The notes under the pieces are model-generated. The model was not told the origin of the DNA. It did no database searches and saw only the letters and a list, made by a program, of their open reading frames with translations. The position numbers and the translations under genes are program-made. DNA of 64,000 nt, taken from assembly GCA_963794655.1 (NCBI GenBank), contig CAWCEV010000007.1, positions 124,001 through 188,000 of the forward strand. Reading direction: 5' to 3'. This stretch comes from Roseiarcus sp963794655 (GTDB lineage: Bacteria; Pseudomonadota; Alphaproteobacteria; Rhizobiales; Beijerinckiaceae). Of the stretch, positions 54,353 through 64,000 are shown in pieces; position 1 is the stretch's first letter, and each line of letters begins with the position of its first letter.

Positions 54353-54579
54353 GACTTCTCCTCGCCTTGACGGTTTCAAGGACCGCCGGTGGGGGTCGTA
54401 ATCGCCCCTGCCCGAAGAGCCTGGCTTCAATGAGCGGGGGACGCCCCGCCTATATGGCGTTCATGCGCGGCGAATGCAAATGACCAATTGGCGCCACGTC
54501 GCGAGGAAAATCGCTACCGCAGGCCTGTAAGTACAGTCAACATACGTTCTTAATCAGCCGAGCCCGCCAACTGCAGCCC

Positions 54580-56326
54580 CTACGCCGCTTCGCCGCGCAG
54601 CTGCGACGCCAGCCGCCTCAGGTCGATCGGGTCTGCATCGCGCTCGCCAGGACCGGGGGCGCGGCTATCGTCCGAGCGCGCGGATATGTCGGCGAACTTC
54701 ATCCGCATGGGCGTGGCGATGGCCTCGCCGAATGCGATCGCCTCGCGATCGGCGATCGACGACAGGAAGGCGACCGTACTGCTCGCGGACGCGCCCGCGG
54801 CAGCGCGAATGATCCCTTTGTCGAGCTCGTTGGCGAGCCGCATGGCGAACAGGGTGGAGCATTGTGACAGGACCGTGGAATCGAGCTCCGAGGGGCGTTG
54901 CGACACGACCCCAAGCGAGGCGCCGTACTTGCGCCCTTCCTTGGCGATCCGGCCGATCGCCTGCCTGGCCGGGCCGAAGGTTTGCCTGCTGTCGGCTGGG
55001 ATATAGCGGTGGGCCTCTTCGCATAACACGTTGATTTCGTAGCTCCCTGAACACCAAAACGCGATCTCGAAGGCCAGCCTAGCCAGCACCGAGACGACCG
55101 AGTTGATGACCTCGTTGGGCAGGCCCGCGAGCCGGACGATGGTGACCGGGAGGCCTCGGGTCGGTATGCGAAAAAGCCGCGACACCACCTTGGCGATATC
55201 GTCCTCGACCACCAGCCTGCCGAACATGAATCGGAACCGCGGATCGCGATTGAGCCCCTCGAGCCGGTAGCGCAGCGCCCTGAGGTCGGAGCGCGGAAAA
55301 CGCTGGTCGAGCATCCCGAGCCAGTCCTCGATGATGGCGACGACATCGATGATGCGAAAGGGCGTCGGGGTATCGGCGGTGACCGAAACGCCTTCCGACA
55401 TCGGCTGGCGGCGCACCGCGCTCATCGCGGCCGGCGACCCCTGTTCGGCAAGATACTTCGCCTTGGCGGCGCGGATCACCTCATAGAGCGCATCCCGTTC
55501 GTCGGCGTGAGGCTGGCGGCCGCTGAACACGACGTCGGCCAGTTCGTCGAATCGAAACATCCAGAACGGCAGCTCGAGACTGTCGGAATCGATGATCTGC
55601 GCCAGTCCGGGAAAATGCGCCGCGTACTCATTATGCGGATCGAAGATGATGACCCTGAGTTTCGGCCTCATCGCGACCGATTGGCGCAACAGCAGGCTGA
55701 CCGAAGTCGTCTTGCCCACGCCGGTCGATCCCAGCACTGCGAAATGACGCCTGATGAGTTCGCCGACGTCGATCTCCGCCGGGATTGCGTGATTCTCGGC
55801 TCAAACGTCCGATTTCGACGCCCTCGCGTCCGCGAAACGCGTAGATCGCCCGAAGGTCGTCGGCGCGGATGCGGTGAGCGGAAGCGCCCAGGGACGGGAA
55901 TGAGCTCACGCCGCGATGGAAATACGGCGCGCCGGACGGATCGTCCACAATCTCGCCAGCGAGCTCGATCCTCACCCGGGCGGTGTTGACTTCGGTCGCC
56001 GACCACCGGCGGTTGTCGGTCTCGACGTCGCAGACCGCCCCGACAATGCGCGCCGTCTTGTGAACGATCGAGATCAGATGGCCGACCGACCAGTCCTCTT
56101 CGCTGGCGTCAAGCGGGCAGCTCAGGACGCCCTCCGTTCCATTCAGCTGCACCAATCGCCCGATCACGCGCGGCGGCTCGGTCTCCCGTCGGTCGGACAC
56201 GAATTCTTCTCCGGCCTGAACGGGCGCAGCTTCGGGAGCGTCCACGGCTACAGGTGCGGACGAAGCCTCGCGCAGACGTTCGAGAGCATCGCGAAAAAGA
56301 CGGCTATCGCTGCGTAATGGGTGCAT
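54580..56326 (-). pseudogene. HerA-type P-loop ATPase, broken by an apparent one-base insertion
   Basis: A HerA/VirB4-like ATPase of about 580 residues, with a HAS-barrel-like N-terminal part (RVIGRLVQLNGTEGVLSC) and an ATPase core: Walker A GSTGVGKTTSVS, FDPHNEYAAHFPG, Walker B-type INVLCEEAHRYIP, and VVSQRPSELD. The N-terminal frame (from ATG 56326, MHPLRSDSRLF) turns to nonsense after RLSRESR, while another frame continues as IPAEIDVGELIRRHFAVLGS. One extra base in AA/TT near 55785 explains this. HerA relatives act in DNA end processing with NurA, or in phage defence; no partner nuclease is seen here. A repaired gene would be intact. Confidence 0.75.
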
Positions 56327-56482
56327 GTTGGACCGATCGTGACAGCTTGGGAATGCCCCAGCTTGCCGGCCAGCGCGTAAAGAATCCGTTCGGCGCGTCG
56401 CGAATCCTGTAACAACTCTTCGGCGGCCAACGCGATCGCGCTGCATGTCGCTACGTCAGCGTTCCGCGGAAGCGCCGGCGCT

Positions 56483-57991
56483 TCAATCGGGCGTCCGGAT
56501 CTCCGGATCGGCGCCGATGAGGCGAGCGAACTGTCGCATGCGCGATTGCAGGCGCTCGCTGCTGAGCGCCGCAAGGTCAGACGGCAGGGTCAGGACCACT
56601 TTCCCCTTTTGGCAGATCATCGGAGCGCGCGGCAGGACTCCAGGCATCGCCGCCGAGATGTTGTAAGCGACCCGCATCGCCGCGCCGAGGATTCGCGCCC
56701 GATCCAGTTGGCGCGCCGTCACCAGCGCGCGCGACTGCGGCGAGACGATGTCCTCGCTCGACATGTGGCGATAGGAGGCCGCGAGCGCCAGAAATGCGCG
56801 CGAGGGATGGTCGACGCCGATGAACGCCGCATTGGCGACAAGATCATAGGCCTGGGCGCCGCGATAATCGGGGTGCGCGCGCCAGGCGATATCGGACAGA
56901 AGACAGGCGGCGTGCCTCAGACGCGCGTCCTCCTCATCCTCCTCGAGATGGGTCGAGCCGATCAATCGGGCGGTCCAGTCGAAGAGCTCCTCGCCGTGCT
57001 TCGGCGCCCGCGAGCGCAGCTCATTGAACTCGCGCGCCGAAACGATGAGCGGATCTTCCGCCTGTTCCTCCGGCGACAGCCGCGAGTAGATCAGCCCTTC
57101 GCGAACCCCAAGCGCGGAAATGACGATCTCCTTCGGATTCGCCTGGCGGATGATCTCCTCCAGCACCGCGGCGCCGTAAGCGAGCAGCGGCCGGCGGGCC
57201 GACGAAACCGATTCGATCGAGAGCAGCGCGTCGGCTTCGATCCGTTCGACCAGACGCGCGAATTCGAGCGCGTCGCGGGTCGGGATGACGTAATTGTGCA
57301 TCACGTTCATCGGATATTGCCGCTGGCGCATGTGCAGGCGGGCGAGAGCACGCCAGGTGCCGCCGACCGCATAGAACGTTCGCCCCGCGAGCCCCTGCAG
57401 CGCCTTGACCGGCCCGAGCTTGTCGCGAACGATCTTAGCCGCCTTCTTCGGCGAATGCTCCGAAAGGTCCATCAGCGACAGGCCGCCCAGCGGCAGCGTG
57501 ACTCCCTGCCCGCACCGGCCCTCCTTGACATCGGTCAGTTCGAGGGAACCGCCGCCCAGATCCCCGGCCACCCCATCGGCGTTGAAGATCGAGCTCACCA
57601 CGCCGAGCGCCGACAGCCGGGCTTCCCGCTGGCCGCTCAAGAGCTCGATCTTGCGACCGATCGCGCGCTCGGCTCGACTGAGAAATTCCGGCCCGTTCGC
57701 CGCATCGCGCACAGCGGCCGTCGCGACGCCCCAGACTTCGCGAACGCGCATCGTGTCGCAGAGAACGCGAAAGCGTTCGAGCGCGGCCAGCGCCTTGGCG
57801 ATCCCGTCCTCCGGCAGGAGTCCACTCATCGCCACTCCGCGCCCCAGGCCGCACAGGGCCTTTTCATTGAATGTCGGCGTCGGCGCGCGCGACTGGGTCT
57901 CGTAGGAAACCAGGCGCACCGAGTTCGAGCCGATGTCGACAATCGCCAAAGGCTCGCCCGGCAATCGCCCGCGGGCGGATTTGTCCAACAT
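56483..57991 (-). CDS. ppx: Exopolyphosphatase (Ppx/GppA family)
   Basis: Ppx/GppA phosphatases release phosphate from polyphosphate or hydrolyse pppGpp. The 502-residue product has the sugar-kinase/Hsp70-like motifs LAIVDIGSNSVRLVSYE, GVATAAVRDAANG and AGDLGGGSLELTDV, and a C-terminal HD-type helical domain (RHAACLLSDIAWRAHPDYRG). ATG 57991 is preferred to GTG 58027 because AGGA lies 6 bases before it. It follows ppk by 44 bases, so the two are likely one operon that balances polyphosphate synthesis and breakdown. Confidence 0.94.
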   Translation of the reverse strand: MLDKSARGRLPGEPLAIVDIGSNSVRLVSYETQSRAPTPTFNEKALCGLGRGVAMSGLLPEDGIAKALAALERFRVLCDTMRVREVWGVATAAVRDAANGPEFLSRAERAIGRKIELLSGQREARLSALGVVSSIFNADGVAGDLGGGSLELTDVKEGRCGQGVTLPLGGLSLMDLSEHSPKKAAKIVRDKLGPVKALQGLAGRTFYAVGGTWRALARLHMRQRQYPMNVMHNYVIPTRDALEFARLVERIEADALLSIESVSSARRPLLAYGAAVLEEIIRQANPKEIVISALGVREGLIYSRLSPEEQAEDPLIVSAREFNELRSRAPKHGEELFDWTARLIGSTHLEEDEEDARLRHAACLLSDIAWRAHPDYRGAQAYDLVANAAFIGVDHPSRAFLALAASYRHMSSEDIVSPQSRALVTARQLDRARILGAAMRVAYNISAAMPGVLPRAPMICQKGKVVLTLPSDLAALSSERLQSRMRQFARLIGADPEIRTPD

Positions 57992-58035
57992 AACTGATCC
58001 TGTCGGGAAGCTCGTATCGTCGCGCACGGCGTCTA

Positions 58036-60231
58036 TCAGGATGGCCTGCGCAACGCCATCGGAAAGGAATCCATGAGCGCTTTGCCGCGACCCGACAGGC
58101 TCGGATTGGTCATGAAATATTTATGCGCGTTGAACGGTTCTTCCCCCTCGGCGGGCGTAATCCTCTCGCTCGAGCCGTCCGGCAGGATGCGGAAGCTCTG
58201 CTCGTTGTCCATGAGGTTCGCCTGCATGATCTGATCGAGCACGTGTTCATGGACGGTCGGATTGAGCAGCGGAACGAGCGCCTCGACCCGCCGGTCCAGA
58301 TTGCGCTGCATGAGGTCGGCGGATGAAATGAACACCCGCGCCATCGAACTGGGCAGGCCGTGGCCAGCGCCGAAGGCGTAGATGCGCGCATGTTCAAGAA
58401 ATCGCCCGACCAGCGACTTCACGCGGATATTGTCGGAAAGTCCGGGAACGCCCGGCCTCAGACAGCAAATACCGCGGATCACTATGTCGACCTGGACGCC
58501 GGCGCGGCTTGCGCCATAAAGCGCGTCGATGATCTGCGGGTCGACGAGCGCGTTGCATTTGATCCAGATCTGCGCCGGCCGGCCGAGGCGGGCGTAATCG
58601 ATCTCGTCGGCGATATTGCGCAGCAGCGTTTTCTTGAGAGTGATCGGCGAAATCGACATCTGCTCGAGACCATCGGGCTCGGCATATCCGGTTATGAAGT
58701 TGAAAATGCGCGCGACGTCCCGTCCGATCGCCGCGTCCGCGGTGAAGAGGGAAATGTCGGCGTAAATGCGGGCGGTAACGGGGTGATAATTGCCGGTCCC
58801 GAGGTGACAGTAGTTGACGAGCGCGCCGACCTCTCGTCGCACCACCATCGAAAGCTTGGCGTGAGTCTTGAGCTCGATGAAGCCGTAGACGACCTGCGCC
58901 CCCGCCCGCTCGAGATCCCGCGCCCAGCGGATGTTGGCTTCTTCGTCGAACCGCGCCTTGAGTTCGACGAGCGCGGTAACCGACTTGCCGGCCTCCGCCG
59001 CCTCGATCAGGGCTCGGACGATCGGGCTGTCGGCTGATGTGCGATAGAGCGTCTGCTTTATGGCGACGACATTCGGATCATGCGCCGCCTGGTTGAGGAA
59101 CTGAACGACGACGTCGAACAATTCGTAAGGGTGGTGGACGACGAGATCCTTCTGCCGGATCGCGGCGAAGCAATCGCCGCCGAGCTCCTTGACCCGCTCA
59201 GGAAATCGCGGGTTGTACGGCGGGAACTTGAGGTCCGGTCGCTCTATCGCCACCAGTTGCGACAGGTCGTTCAGGGCCAGCATACCTTCGACCAGCACGA
59301 TTCCCGACGAGACAACGTCGACGTCGCCGGCGACGAAGGAACGCAGTGATTCCGGCGTGCTTGCCTCGATCTCAAGCCGAATGACGGACCCGCGCCGGCG
59401 CCGCTTGAGCGCGCTCTCATAGAGGCGGACAAGGTCCTCCGCCTCTTCCTCGACTTCGATGTCGCTGTCCCGAATGACGCGAAAGGCGCCCTCGCCCAGC
59501 ACTTCATAGCCCGGAAACAACAGGCCTATGAAGGCGACGATCAACCGATCCAGCATCACGAAGCGCGCCGCGCCGCCGAGCGGCCCATCGGGCAGCCTGA
59601 TGAAGCGCTCGACGCTGCCGGGAATGCGGACCAGCGCGCTCATCGTCTTGCCGTCACGCGGATTGAGGAGCTCGAGCGCCAGGCTCAATCCGAGATTGGG
59701 AATGAACGGGAAAGGATGCGCCGGATCGACCGCGAGCGGGGTCAGGATCGGGAACACATGGGAGAGGAAATAGTCCTGCAGCCACTCGCGTTCGCGCCGG
59801 GTGAGGTCGGCGACCTCAAGGATCACGACGCCATTGGCGGCGAGCTCGGACCTGAGCAACTTCCACCGCGACTGCTGCGAGGCAACCAGCGAGGCGACGC
59901 GCTCGCTGATCCGTTCCAGTTGCTCCGCGGGCGTGCGCCCGTCGTCGGAGATCTCCGCCACCCCCGACAGCACTTGGCCGACGAGGCCGGCGACGCGCAC
60001 CATGAAGAATTCATCGAGATTGGCGGCCGAGATCGACAGGAACCGCAGACGCTCGAGCAGCGGGTGGTTCGGGTTGGCCGCTTCCTCGAGGACCCGCCGG
60101 TTGAATTCGAGCCACGACAATTCGCGGTTGATGAAGCGCTCGGGCGACGTGAGCAGAGGCGGCGGCTCGTCGTTCGCCACTGCCGGCGCCGGGGCAAAAC
60201 TCTTCTCGCTGGTTGCAGCCGCGCGGGCCAA
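58036..60231 (-). CDS. ppk1: Polyphosphate kinase 1
   Basis: PPK1 polymerises ATP gamma-phosphate into polyphosphate. The 731-residue product has the N-terminal domain (FINRELSWLEFNRRVLEEA), the catalytic histidine region NYCHLGTGNYHPVTARIYAD, the adjoining IKQTLYRTSADSPIVRALIE and a C-terminal PLD-like domain (IRGICCLRPGVPGLSDNI). Length is usual. It is divergent from the trypsin-like gene across a 162-base gap. Confidence 0.97.
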   Translation of the reverse strand: MARAAATSEKSFAPAPAVANDEPPPLLTSPERFINRELSWLEFNRRVLEEAANPNHPLLERLRFLSISAANLDEFFMVRVAGLVGQVLSGVAEISDDGRTPAEQLERISERVASLVASQQSRWKLLRSELAANGVVILEVADLTRREREWLQDYFLSHVFPILTPLAVDPAHPFPFIPNLGLSLALELLNPRDGKTMSALVRIPGSVERFIRLPDGPLGGAARFVMLDRLIVAFIGLLFPGYEVLGEGAFRVIRDSDIEVEEEAEDLVRLYESALKRRRRGSVIRLEIEASTPESLRSFVAGDVDVVSSGIVLVEGMLALNDLSQLVAIERPDLKFPPYNPRFPERVKELGGDCFAAIRQKDLVVHHPYELFDVVVQFLNQAAHDPNVVAIKQTLYRTSADSPIVRALIEAAEAGKSVTALVELKARFDEEANIRWARDLERAGAQVVYGFIELKTHAKLSMVVRREVGALVNYCHLGTGNYHPVTARIYADISLFTADAAIGRDVARIFNFITGYAEPDGLEQMSISPITLKKTLLRNIADEIDYARLGRPAQIWIKCNALVDPQIIDALYGASRAGVQVDIVIRGICCLRPGVPGLSDNIRVKSLVGRFLEHARIYAFGAGHGLPSSMARVFISSADLMQRNLDRRVEALVPLLNPTVHEHVLDQIMQANLMDNEQSFRILPDGSSERITPAEGEEPFNAHKYFMTNPSLSGRGKALMDSFPMALRRPS

Positions 60232-60393
60232 AAGTAACTCCTCTTTTCTCCCGAATATATGATCCGATCGCGCCGGTTCGCCAAGCGCTGGCAGCGTATT
60301 TGCTTACCGCGTCGCGCCGAGCCTCCCGCACAATTCATTTCCGAAAATCGGAACACCCCCGTATATTGGCGACTTGGTTCACCCGAGGATGTC

Positions 60394-61178
60394 ATGGGCA
60401 ATCTGCGTGCGTCGCTTCTGCTGATCGTCGCCTGCGGCGTGTTGAACGCCACGGCCGTCCTGGCTGAGGACAAGGCCAAGCCATCCGCGCACGACGGCGG
60501 CCATTTCGGCGATATCGCAGACCCGTCTCAGTGGCCGATCTCATCGGTCGGGACGGTGACGGTCCCTTGGCACACCAATCTGATCAACCAGTGCACGGGA
60601 ACGCTCGTAGCGCCCAACCGCGTCTTGACCGCGGCGCATTGCCTCTTTCTCAACGGCCAAATGGCGACGCCAAGAAGCGTCCATTTTTCGATCGGAATGA
60701 ACCGGGGCGTGTGGCGGCCCACGCCACCGCCGCGACCCTCGAGGTCTCGCCCAACTACGATCCCAACTTGGGAGGGCAGTTAGAGGGCGCAGCCGGCGAC
60801 TGGGCGATTGTAACGCTGGCCGACGCGCTCGCCGCCCGGCCCATCCCGGCCCATGCCCTCGACGCGGAGGCGTTCCACGCTGTCGCCGCCTCGAATTCGG
60901 CGATGCAGGTCGGCTACGGCCAGGACCGCCCCTACCTGCCCTCAATCGTCCGCAACTGTGCGATCGGCCGAGGCCCGAGCGAGGCTGTCTTCACCTACCG
61001 CTGCCTGCTCAATTTCGGCTATTCGGGCGCGCCCATCATCGCGGACGTGGCCGGCCAGCCGGCGGTCGTCGGCATTGGTTCGAGGATCTCTCCGGCGGGC
61101 GCCGCGGAAGCATTGGGAATCGCAAGTTCGGCGACACAATTCGCCCCTCGCCTCAAGGAACTGTCAGAGGCCAAGTGA
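60394..61178 (+). pseudogene. Secreted trypsin-like serine protease, broken by an apparent one-base deletion
   Basis: A chymotrypsin-fold protease with a signal peptide (NLRASLLLIVACGVLNATAVLA). The first frame carries CTGTLVAPNRVLTAAHCLF with the catalytic histidine and stops making sense after MNRGVW; another frame continues as AAHATAATLEVSPNY, then the aspartate in GDWAIVTLA and the serine in NFGYSGAPII. One base is missing near 60710; repair gives about 261 residues with the full catalytic triad. The remaining cysteines are few. The following gene also encodes a secreted protein. Confidence 0.75.
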
Positions 61179-61304
61179 GGTCGGCGGCCAGCGTGTCCGT
61201 TGGACGAACCCGCAAGTCGGGGCGCCACGACTTCACCCCTATTTGTATTGCCCGGTCGCTTTCAGCGCATTAGCGTTGAAGCAGGGGAACTCGGGGCATC
61301 TGAT

Positions 61305-61991
61305 TTGCGTCGTTTCATTCTTGTCGCGGCGGCTTCCGCCGCAGTTCTCGCTTTGCTCCCTGGAAGCGTCGCGCGCGCCGAGGACGCAGGGGGGGATTGC
61401 GGTACGCTCGACATGGGCGGGACGCCGAAGTTCACCCTGGGCGCGATCAGCCCCAAGGTTGCGCGAAGTTATATCATCCGCAACGGCTCCGAGAAGGCGG
61501 GGTGCCCTAGTCCCTCAAGCGAATGCCGGGCAAAATCCTACCTGATCGCGGGAGACGAGGTCTTGCTCGGCCGCACGAACGGCGCCTTCGTCTGCACGCA
61601 GTTTGTCACCGCGAAAAAGAATTGGAGCGCGGGTTGGCTGCTCGCGGCCGACCTCGTTCCAGCAGCCGCGCCGCCGTCGCTCGCCGCCTGGGTCGGCACA
61701 TGGGAAGGCGGTGGGACCATTACGATAAAACCCGCGGTCAAGGCCGGCGCGCTCGCGATCAAAGGCAGTGCGGCCTTCAGGGACAACAGCGGTGAAATCG
61801 AAGCGGTGGCTGTCCCCGACGGAGCCAATTTGAGCTTCACGATGGACGGCGGCGACAAGACATTGCCCGTCGATCAGGGGGAAGGCTGCAAGGTCTGGAT
61901 GGGCCGGGGCCGGCGTAACCTCATCGTCGCCGATAACGGGCAATGCGGCGGAGTGAACGTCTCGTTCGAAGGCGTTTATACCCGGCGATGA
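61305..61991 (+). CDS. Secreted protein of unknown function
   Basis: A 228-residue protein with a signal peptide when started at TTG 61305 (RRFILVAAASAAVLALLPG, then SVARA). The mature part has four to six cysteines (GGDCGTL, EKAGCPS, SSECRAK, FVCTQF, EGCKVW, GQCGGV), suggesting disulfides, and two domains: an SH3-like region (YLIAGDEVLLGRTNGAFVC) and a C-terminal beta-rich region (WVGTWEGGGTITIKP). No family is recognised. The frame is open to a TTG at 61200, which would hide the signal peptide. Confidence 0.7.
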   Translation: MRRFILVAAASAAVLALLPGSVARAEDAGGDCGTLDMGGTPKFTLGAISPKVARSYIIRNGSEKAGCPSPSSECRAKSYLIAGDEVLLGRTNGAFVCTQFVTAKKNWSAGWLLAADLVPAAAPPSLAAWVGTWEGGGTITIKPAVKAGALAIKGSAAFRDNSGEIEAVAVPDGANLSFTMDGGDKTLPVDQGEGCKVWMGRGRRNLIVADNGQCGGVNVSFEGVYTRR

Positions 61992-62244
61992 GGCGTGCAT
62001 TTGACGCCGGGGAAAATTCCGACATTTTCTTGCGGAAAACCAGAATATGTGATAGTTTTTGCCATTGGTCCTCCCGGGGCCGGGCGGCGGCGCAAAAGGC
62101 GGGACAAAAAAATCTCCGCAGGCGCCGGGGAGTCAGCGCAACGCTTTGAAAAGCCTCGATTCCGCCAAGGGAATCCAAGCAAATCCAAGCCTTTTCCTTT
62201 GCTAGATTTGGTCGAACCCCCCGTCCGGACGGCCCGGCGCCTGG

Positions 62245-62862
62245 TTAGGCAAGGTTTTCCAAATCCGATCCGGGCGCGGTGGCGACCAGCGAGCGCGCCA
62301 CCCGGTCCAGGGCCTCGGGATAGATCCGAAGCTCCTCCTTGAGCACACGGGCGGCGAGCGCCTCGGCATCGTCGCCCTGCACGACAGGAACCCGAGCCCG
62401 GGCGACGATCGGGCCTGCGTCGAGCTCGGCGGTCACGAAATGGACCGTGCAGCCGTGCTCGGCCCGTCCTTCCGCCAGCGCCCGCTCGTGGGTGTGGAGC
62501 CCGCGCAGGTCCGGCAGCAGCGAGGGATGGATGTTGAGGATGCGCCCCTCCCATCGCTCGACGAAGGTCGGGCGCAACACGCGCATGAACCCCGCCAGGC
62601 AGACGATATCGGTACGCTCGGCGCGAAGCCGTGTGTCAAGCGCCGCTTCGAACGCGGCCTTCCCCGGGTAGGCCCGGAAGTCGATCGCCTCCGCCGCGAC
62701 GCCCGCCTCGCGCGCGGCCGAAAGGCCGGGCGCCGCCGGCTGGTCCGACAGGACGAGCACGATCTCGGCGGAGAAGTCCGGCGCGCGCGCCGCCTCGACG
62801 AGAGCGCTCATGTTCGAGCCACGGCCCGAGATGAGGACGACCGTTCGCGCCCGACGCGTCAC
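62245..62862 (-). CDS. purN: Phosphoribosylglycinamide formyltransferase
   Basis: PurN transfers a formyl group from 10-formyl-THF to GAR, the third step of purine synthesis. The 205-residue product has VVLISGRGSNMSALVEA (phosphate loop), the catalytic stretch ILNIHPSLLPDLRGLHTHER with its histidine, and VTAELDAGPIVARARVPV with the aspartate. It overlaps the end of purM by 4 bases, so the two are translated together. The 253 bases after its stop (to 61991) hold only a short palindrome (CCGTCCGGACGG) and no gene. Confidence 0.96.
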   Translation of the reverse strand: MTRRARTVVLISGRGSNMSALVEAARAPDFSAEIVLVLSDQPAAPGLSAAREAGVAAEAIDFRAYPGKAAFEAALDTRLRAERTDIVCLAGFMRVLRPTFVERWEGRILNIHPSLLPDLRGLHTHERALAEGRAEHGCTVHFVTAELDAGPIVARARVPVVQGDDAEALAARVLKEELRIYPEALDRVARSLVATAPGSDLENLA

Positions 62863-63923
62863 GGCCTGAGCTTTCCACGGGTGACGACCCGCTGCCCGGC
62901 AGCGGGTACAAGCTCGCCGATCAAGACCGGCGCGAGGCCCGCGGCGGCCAGCGCCTCTCGCGCCTCAGCCTCGAGCTCGGTGGAAACGAACGCCGCCATC
63001 CCGAAACCGCAGTTGAAGGTCCGCAGCATCTCCCCTTCCTCGACGCCGCCGGCGGACGCGAGCCACGAAAAGACCGGCTGCGGAGCGAAGGCGTCGAGAT
63101 CGAGCGAGACAGCAAGGCCGTTGTCGAGCACGCGCGGCAGATTATCCGGATAGCCGCCGCCAGTGATATGGGCGAGCGCGCATATGCCTCGCGTCCGCTT
63201 GAGCGCCTGAAGCAGCGGGCGGACATAGAGCCGAGTCGGCGTCAGCAACGCATGGGCGAGCGAGCGCGACGGATCGAAAGGCGCCGGAGCATCCCAGGCG
63301 AGGCCGGATCGCGCCACGATGCGCCGGACCAGCGAAAATCCGTTCGAATGGACCCCCGACGACGGCAGGCCGTAGACGAGATCGCTTGCTTTCAGCCCCG
63401 GCCGGGGCAACAGGGTCCCGCGCTCGGCCGCCCCGACGGCGAAACCCGCGATGTCGAAATCTCCCGAAGCGTATACGCCGGGCATCTCCGCCGTCTCTCC
63501 GCCGATCAAGGCGCAGCCGGACTCGGCGCACGCCCGGGCGACGCCCTCGACGACTGCCGACACGACCTGCTCGTCGAGCTTGCCGGCAGCGAAATAGTCG
63601 AGGAAAAACAGAGGTTCTGCGCCCTGGACGACGATGTCGTTGACGCACATCGCAACCAGATCGACGCCGATTGTGTCATAGATGCCGCTCTCGGCGGCGA
63701 TCCTTATCTTTGTGCCGACGCCATCGTTCGCCGCGACCAGGATCGGGTCTACAAAACCCGCGGCGCGAAGATCGAACAGTCCGCCGAACCCGCCAAGCTC
63801 TGCCCCGGCCCCCGGACGGCGCGTGGCGCGGGCCATCGGACGGATCCGGTCGACAATCCGGTTGCCGGTGTCGATGTCAACTCCCAATTCGGCATAACTG
63901 AGAGGCTTGCGGTTTTCGGACAT
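62859..63923 (-). CDS. purM: Phosphoribosylformylglycinamidine cyclo-ligase
   Basis: PurM (AIR synthetase) makes aminoimidazole ribotide from FGAM. The 354-residue product has YAELGVDIDTGNRIVDRIRP, ANDGVGTKIRIAAESG, the conserved GGETAEMPGVYASGDFDIAG and GLPSSGVHSNGFSLVRRI, and AHITGGGYPDNLPRVL. Start is ATG 63923 (MSENRKPLSY); upstream codons are not conserved. The last 77 bases of the window lie upstream of it and hold no gene that I can see. Confidence 0.97.
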   Translation of the reverse strand: MSENRKPLSYAELGVDIDTGNRIVDRIRPMARATRRPGAGAELGGFGGLFDLRAAGFVDPILVAANDGVGTKIRIAAESGIYDTIGVDLVAMCVNDIVVQGAEPLFFLDYFAAGKLDEQVVSAVVEGVARACAESGCALIGGETAEMPGVYASGDFDIAGFAVGAAERGTLLPRPGLKASDLVYGLPSSGVHSNGFSLVRRIVARSGLAWDAPAPFDPSRSLAHALLTPTRLYVRPLLQALKRTRGICALAHITGGGYPDNLPRVLDNGLAVSLDLDAFAPQPVFSWLASAGGVEEGEMLRTFNCGFGMAAFVSTELEAEAREALAAAGLAPVLIGELVPAAGQRVVTRGKLRP

Positions 63924-64000
63924 CGCGGCTCCAGGGCGTACCGGTGCGACCGGCGTAATTGCGCGCCGGGGAAGGCGCAAGGGCCCGGGTTTTCCAACCC

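Noticed and set aside
54522..54560. TTGACT with a partly symmetric CTTACAGG upstream of sufB, possible IscR/RirA-type operator or -35 box
   Set aside because: The match to known operator consensus is weak and no -10 element could be placed at proper spacing, so it is not listed as a feature.

Overview
The window is about 64 kb of high-GC DNA from an alphaproteobacterium, most likely of the order Hyphomicrobiales (Rhizobiales). This rests on the nuoABCDE order, the tig-clpP-clpX-lon-hup block, an AapQMP-type amino-acid permease, a SUF Fe-S operon ending in a DUF59 gene, a CreA-family protein, a circularly permuted ATP-grasp/alpha-E/transglutaminase set and a GTA-type large terminase. Genus-level placement is not possible from the sequence alone.

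Layout. 1-3.5 kb: 5' part of the complex I operon (nuoA-E, minus strand, nuoE runs off the left edge). 3.7-12.1 kb: three tRNAs (Asp-GTC, Val-TAC, Leu-TAG), a periplasmic ClpP-like protein, HU, and the protein quality-control block lon, clpX, clpP, tig, with a strong intrinsic terminator after lon. 12.4-15.9 kb: a Tat-exported multicopper-oxidase-fold protein that has lost its copper ligands, and two CorA-family metal transporters in tandem. 16.4-36.1 kb: a phage/GTA-like island with no visible integrase or repressor. 36.2-45.9 kb: fmt, purD, an AGE-family sugar isomerase, creA, a fused CP-ATP-grasp/alpha-E protein with a transglutaminase, a CHCC zinc-finger protein and an FAD monooxygenase. 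45.9-49.0 kb: aapQMP without a binding-protein gene. 49.1-54.4 kb: sufBCDS-sufT. 54.6-60.2 kb: a HerA-type ATPase, ppx and ppk. 60.4-62.0 kb: a trypsin-like protease and a secreted protein. 62.2-63.9 kb: purM-purN.

The island is the most unusual part. It keeps DNA packaging genes (small and large terminase), fibre-like genes, an endolysin and small membrane proteins, but the head, connector, tail-tube and tape-measure genes are absent. Instead one open gene joins the first ~230 residues of a portal protein in frame to the C-terminal part of a GTA/lambda-J-type tail hub protein. Downstream are two Sec-exported proteins (one of 2258 residues with repeated beta-rich units), an ExbB-like/ExbD-like membrane pair with a third partner, a glycosyltransferase and an amidase endolysin. 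This could be a decayed prophage, a domesticated remnant making surface proteins, or an assembly join; the sequence alone cannot decide.

Six genes carry an apparent single-base frameshift (near 24470, 32035, 32600, 51680, 55785 and 60710). One is sufD inside an otherwise intact SUF operon, so base-level sequence error is a serious alternative to true gene loss for all six.
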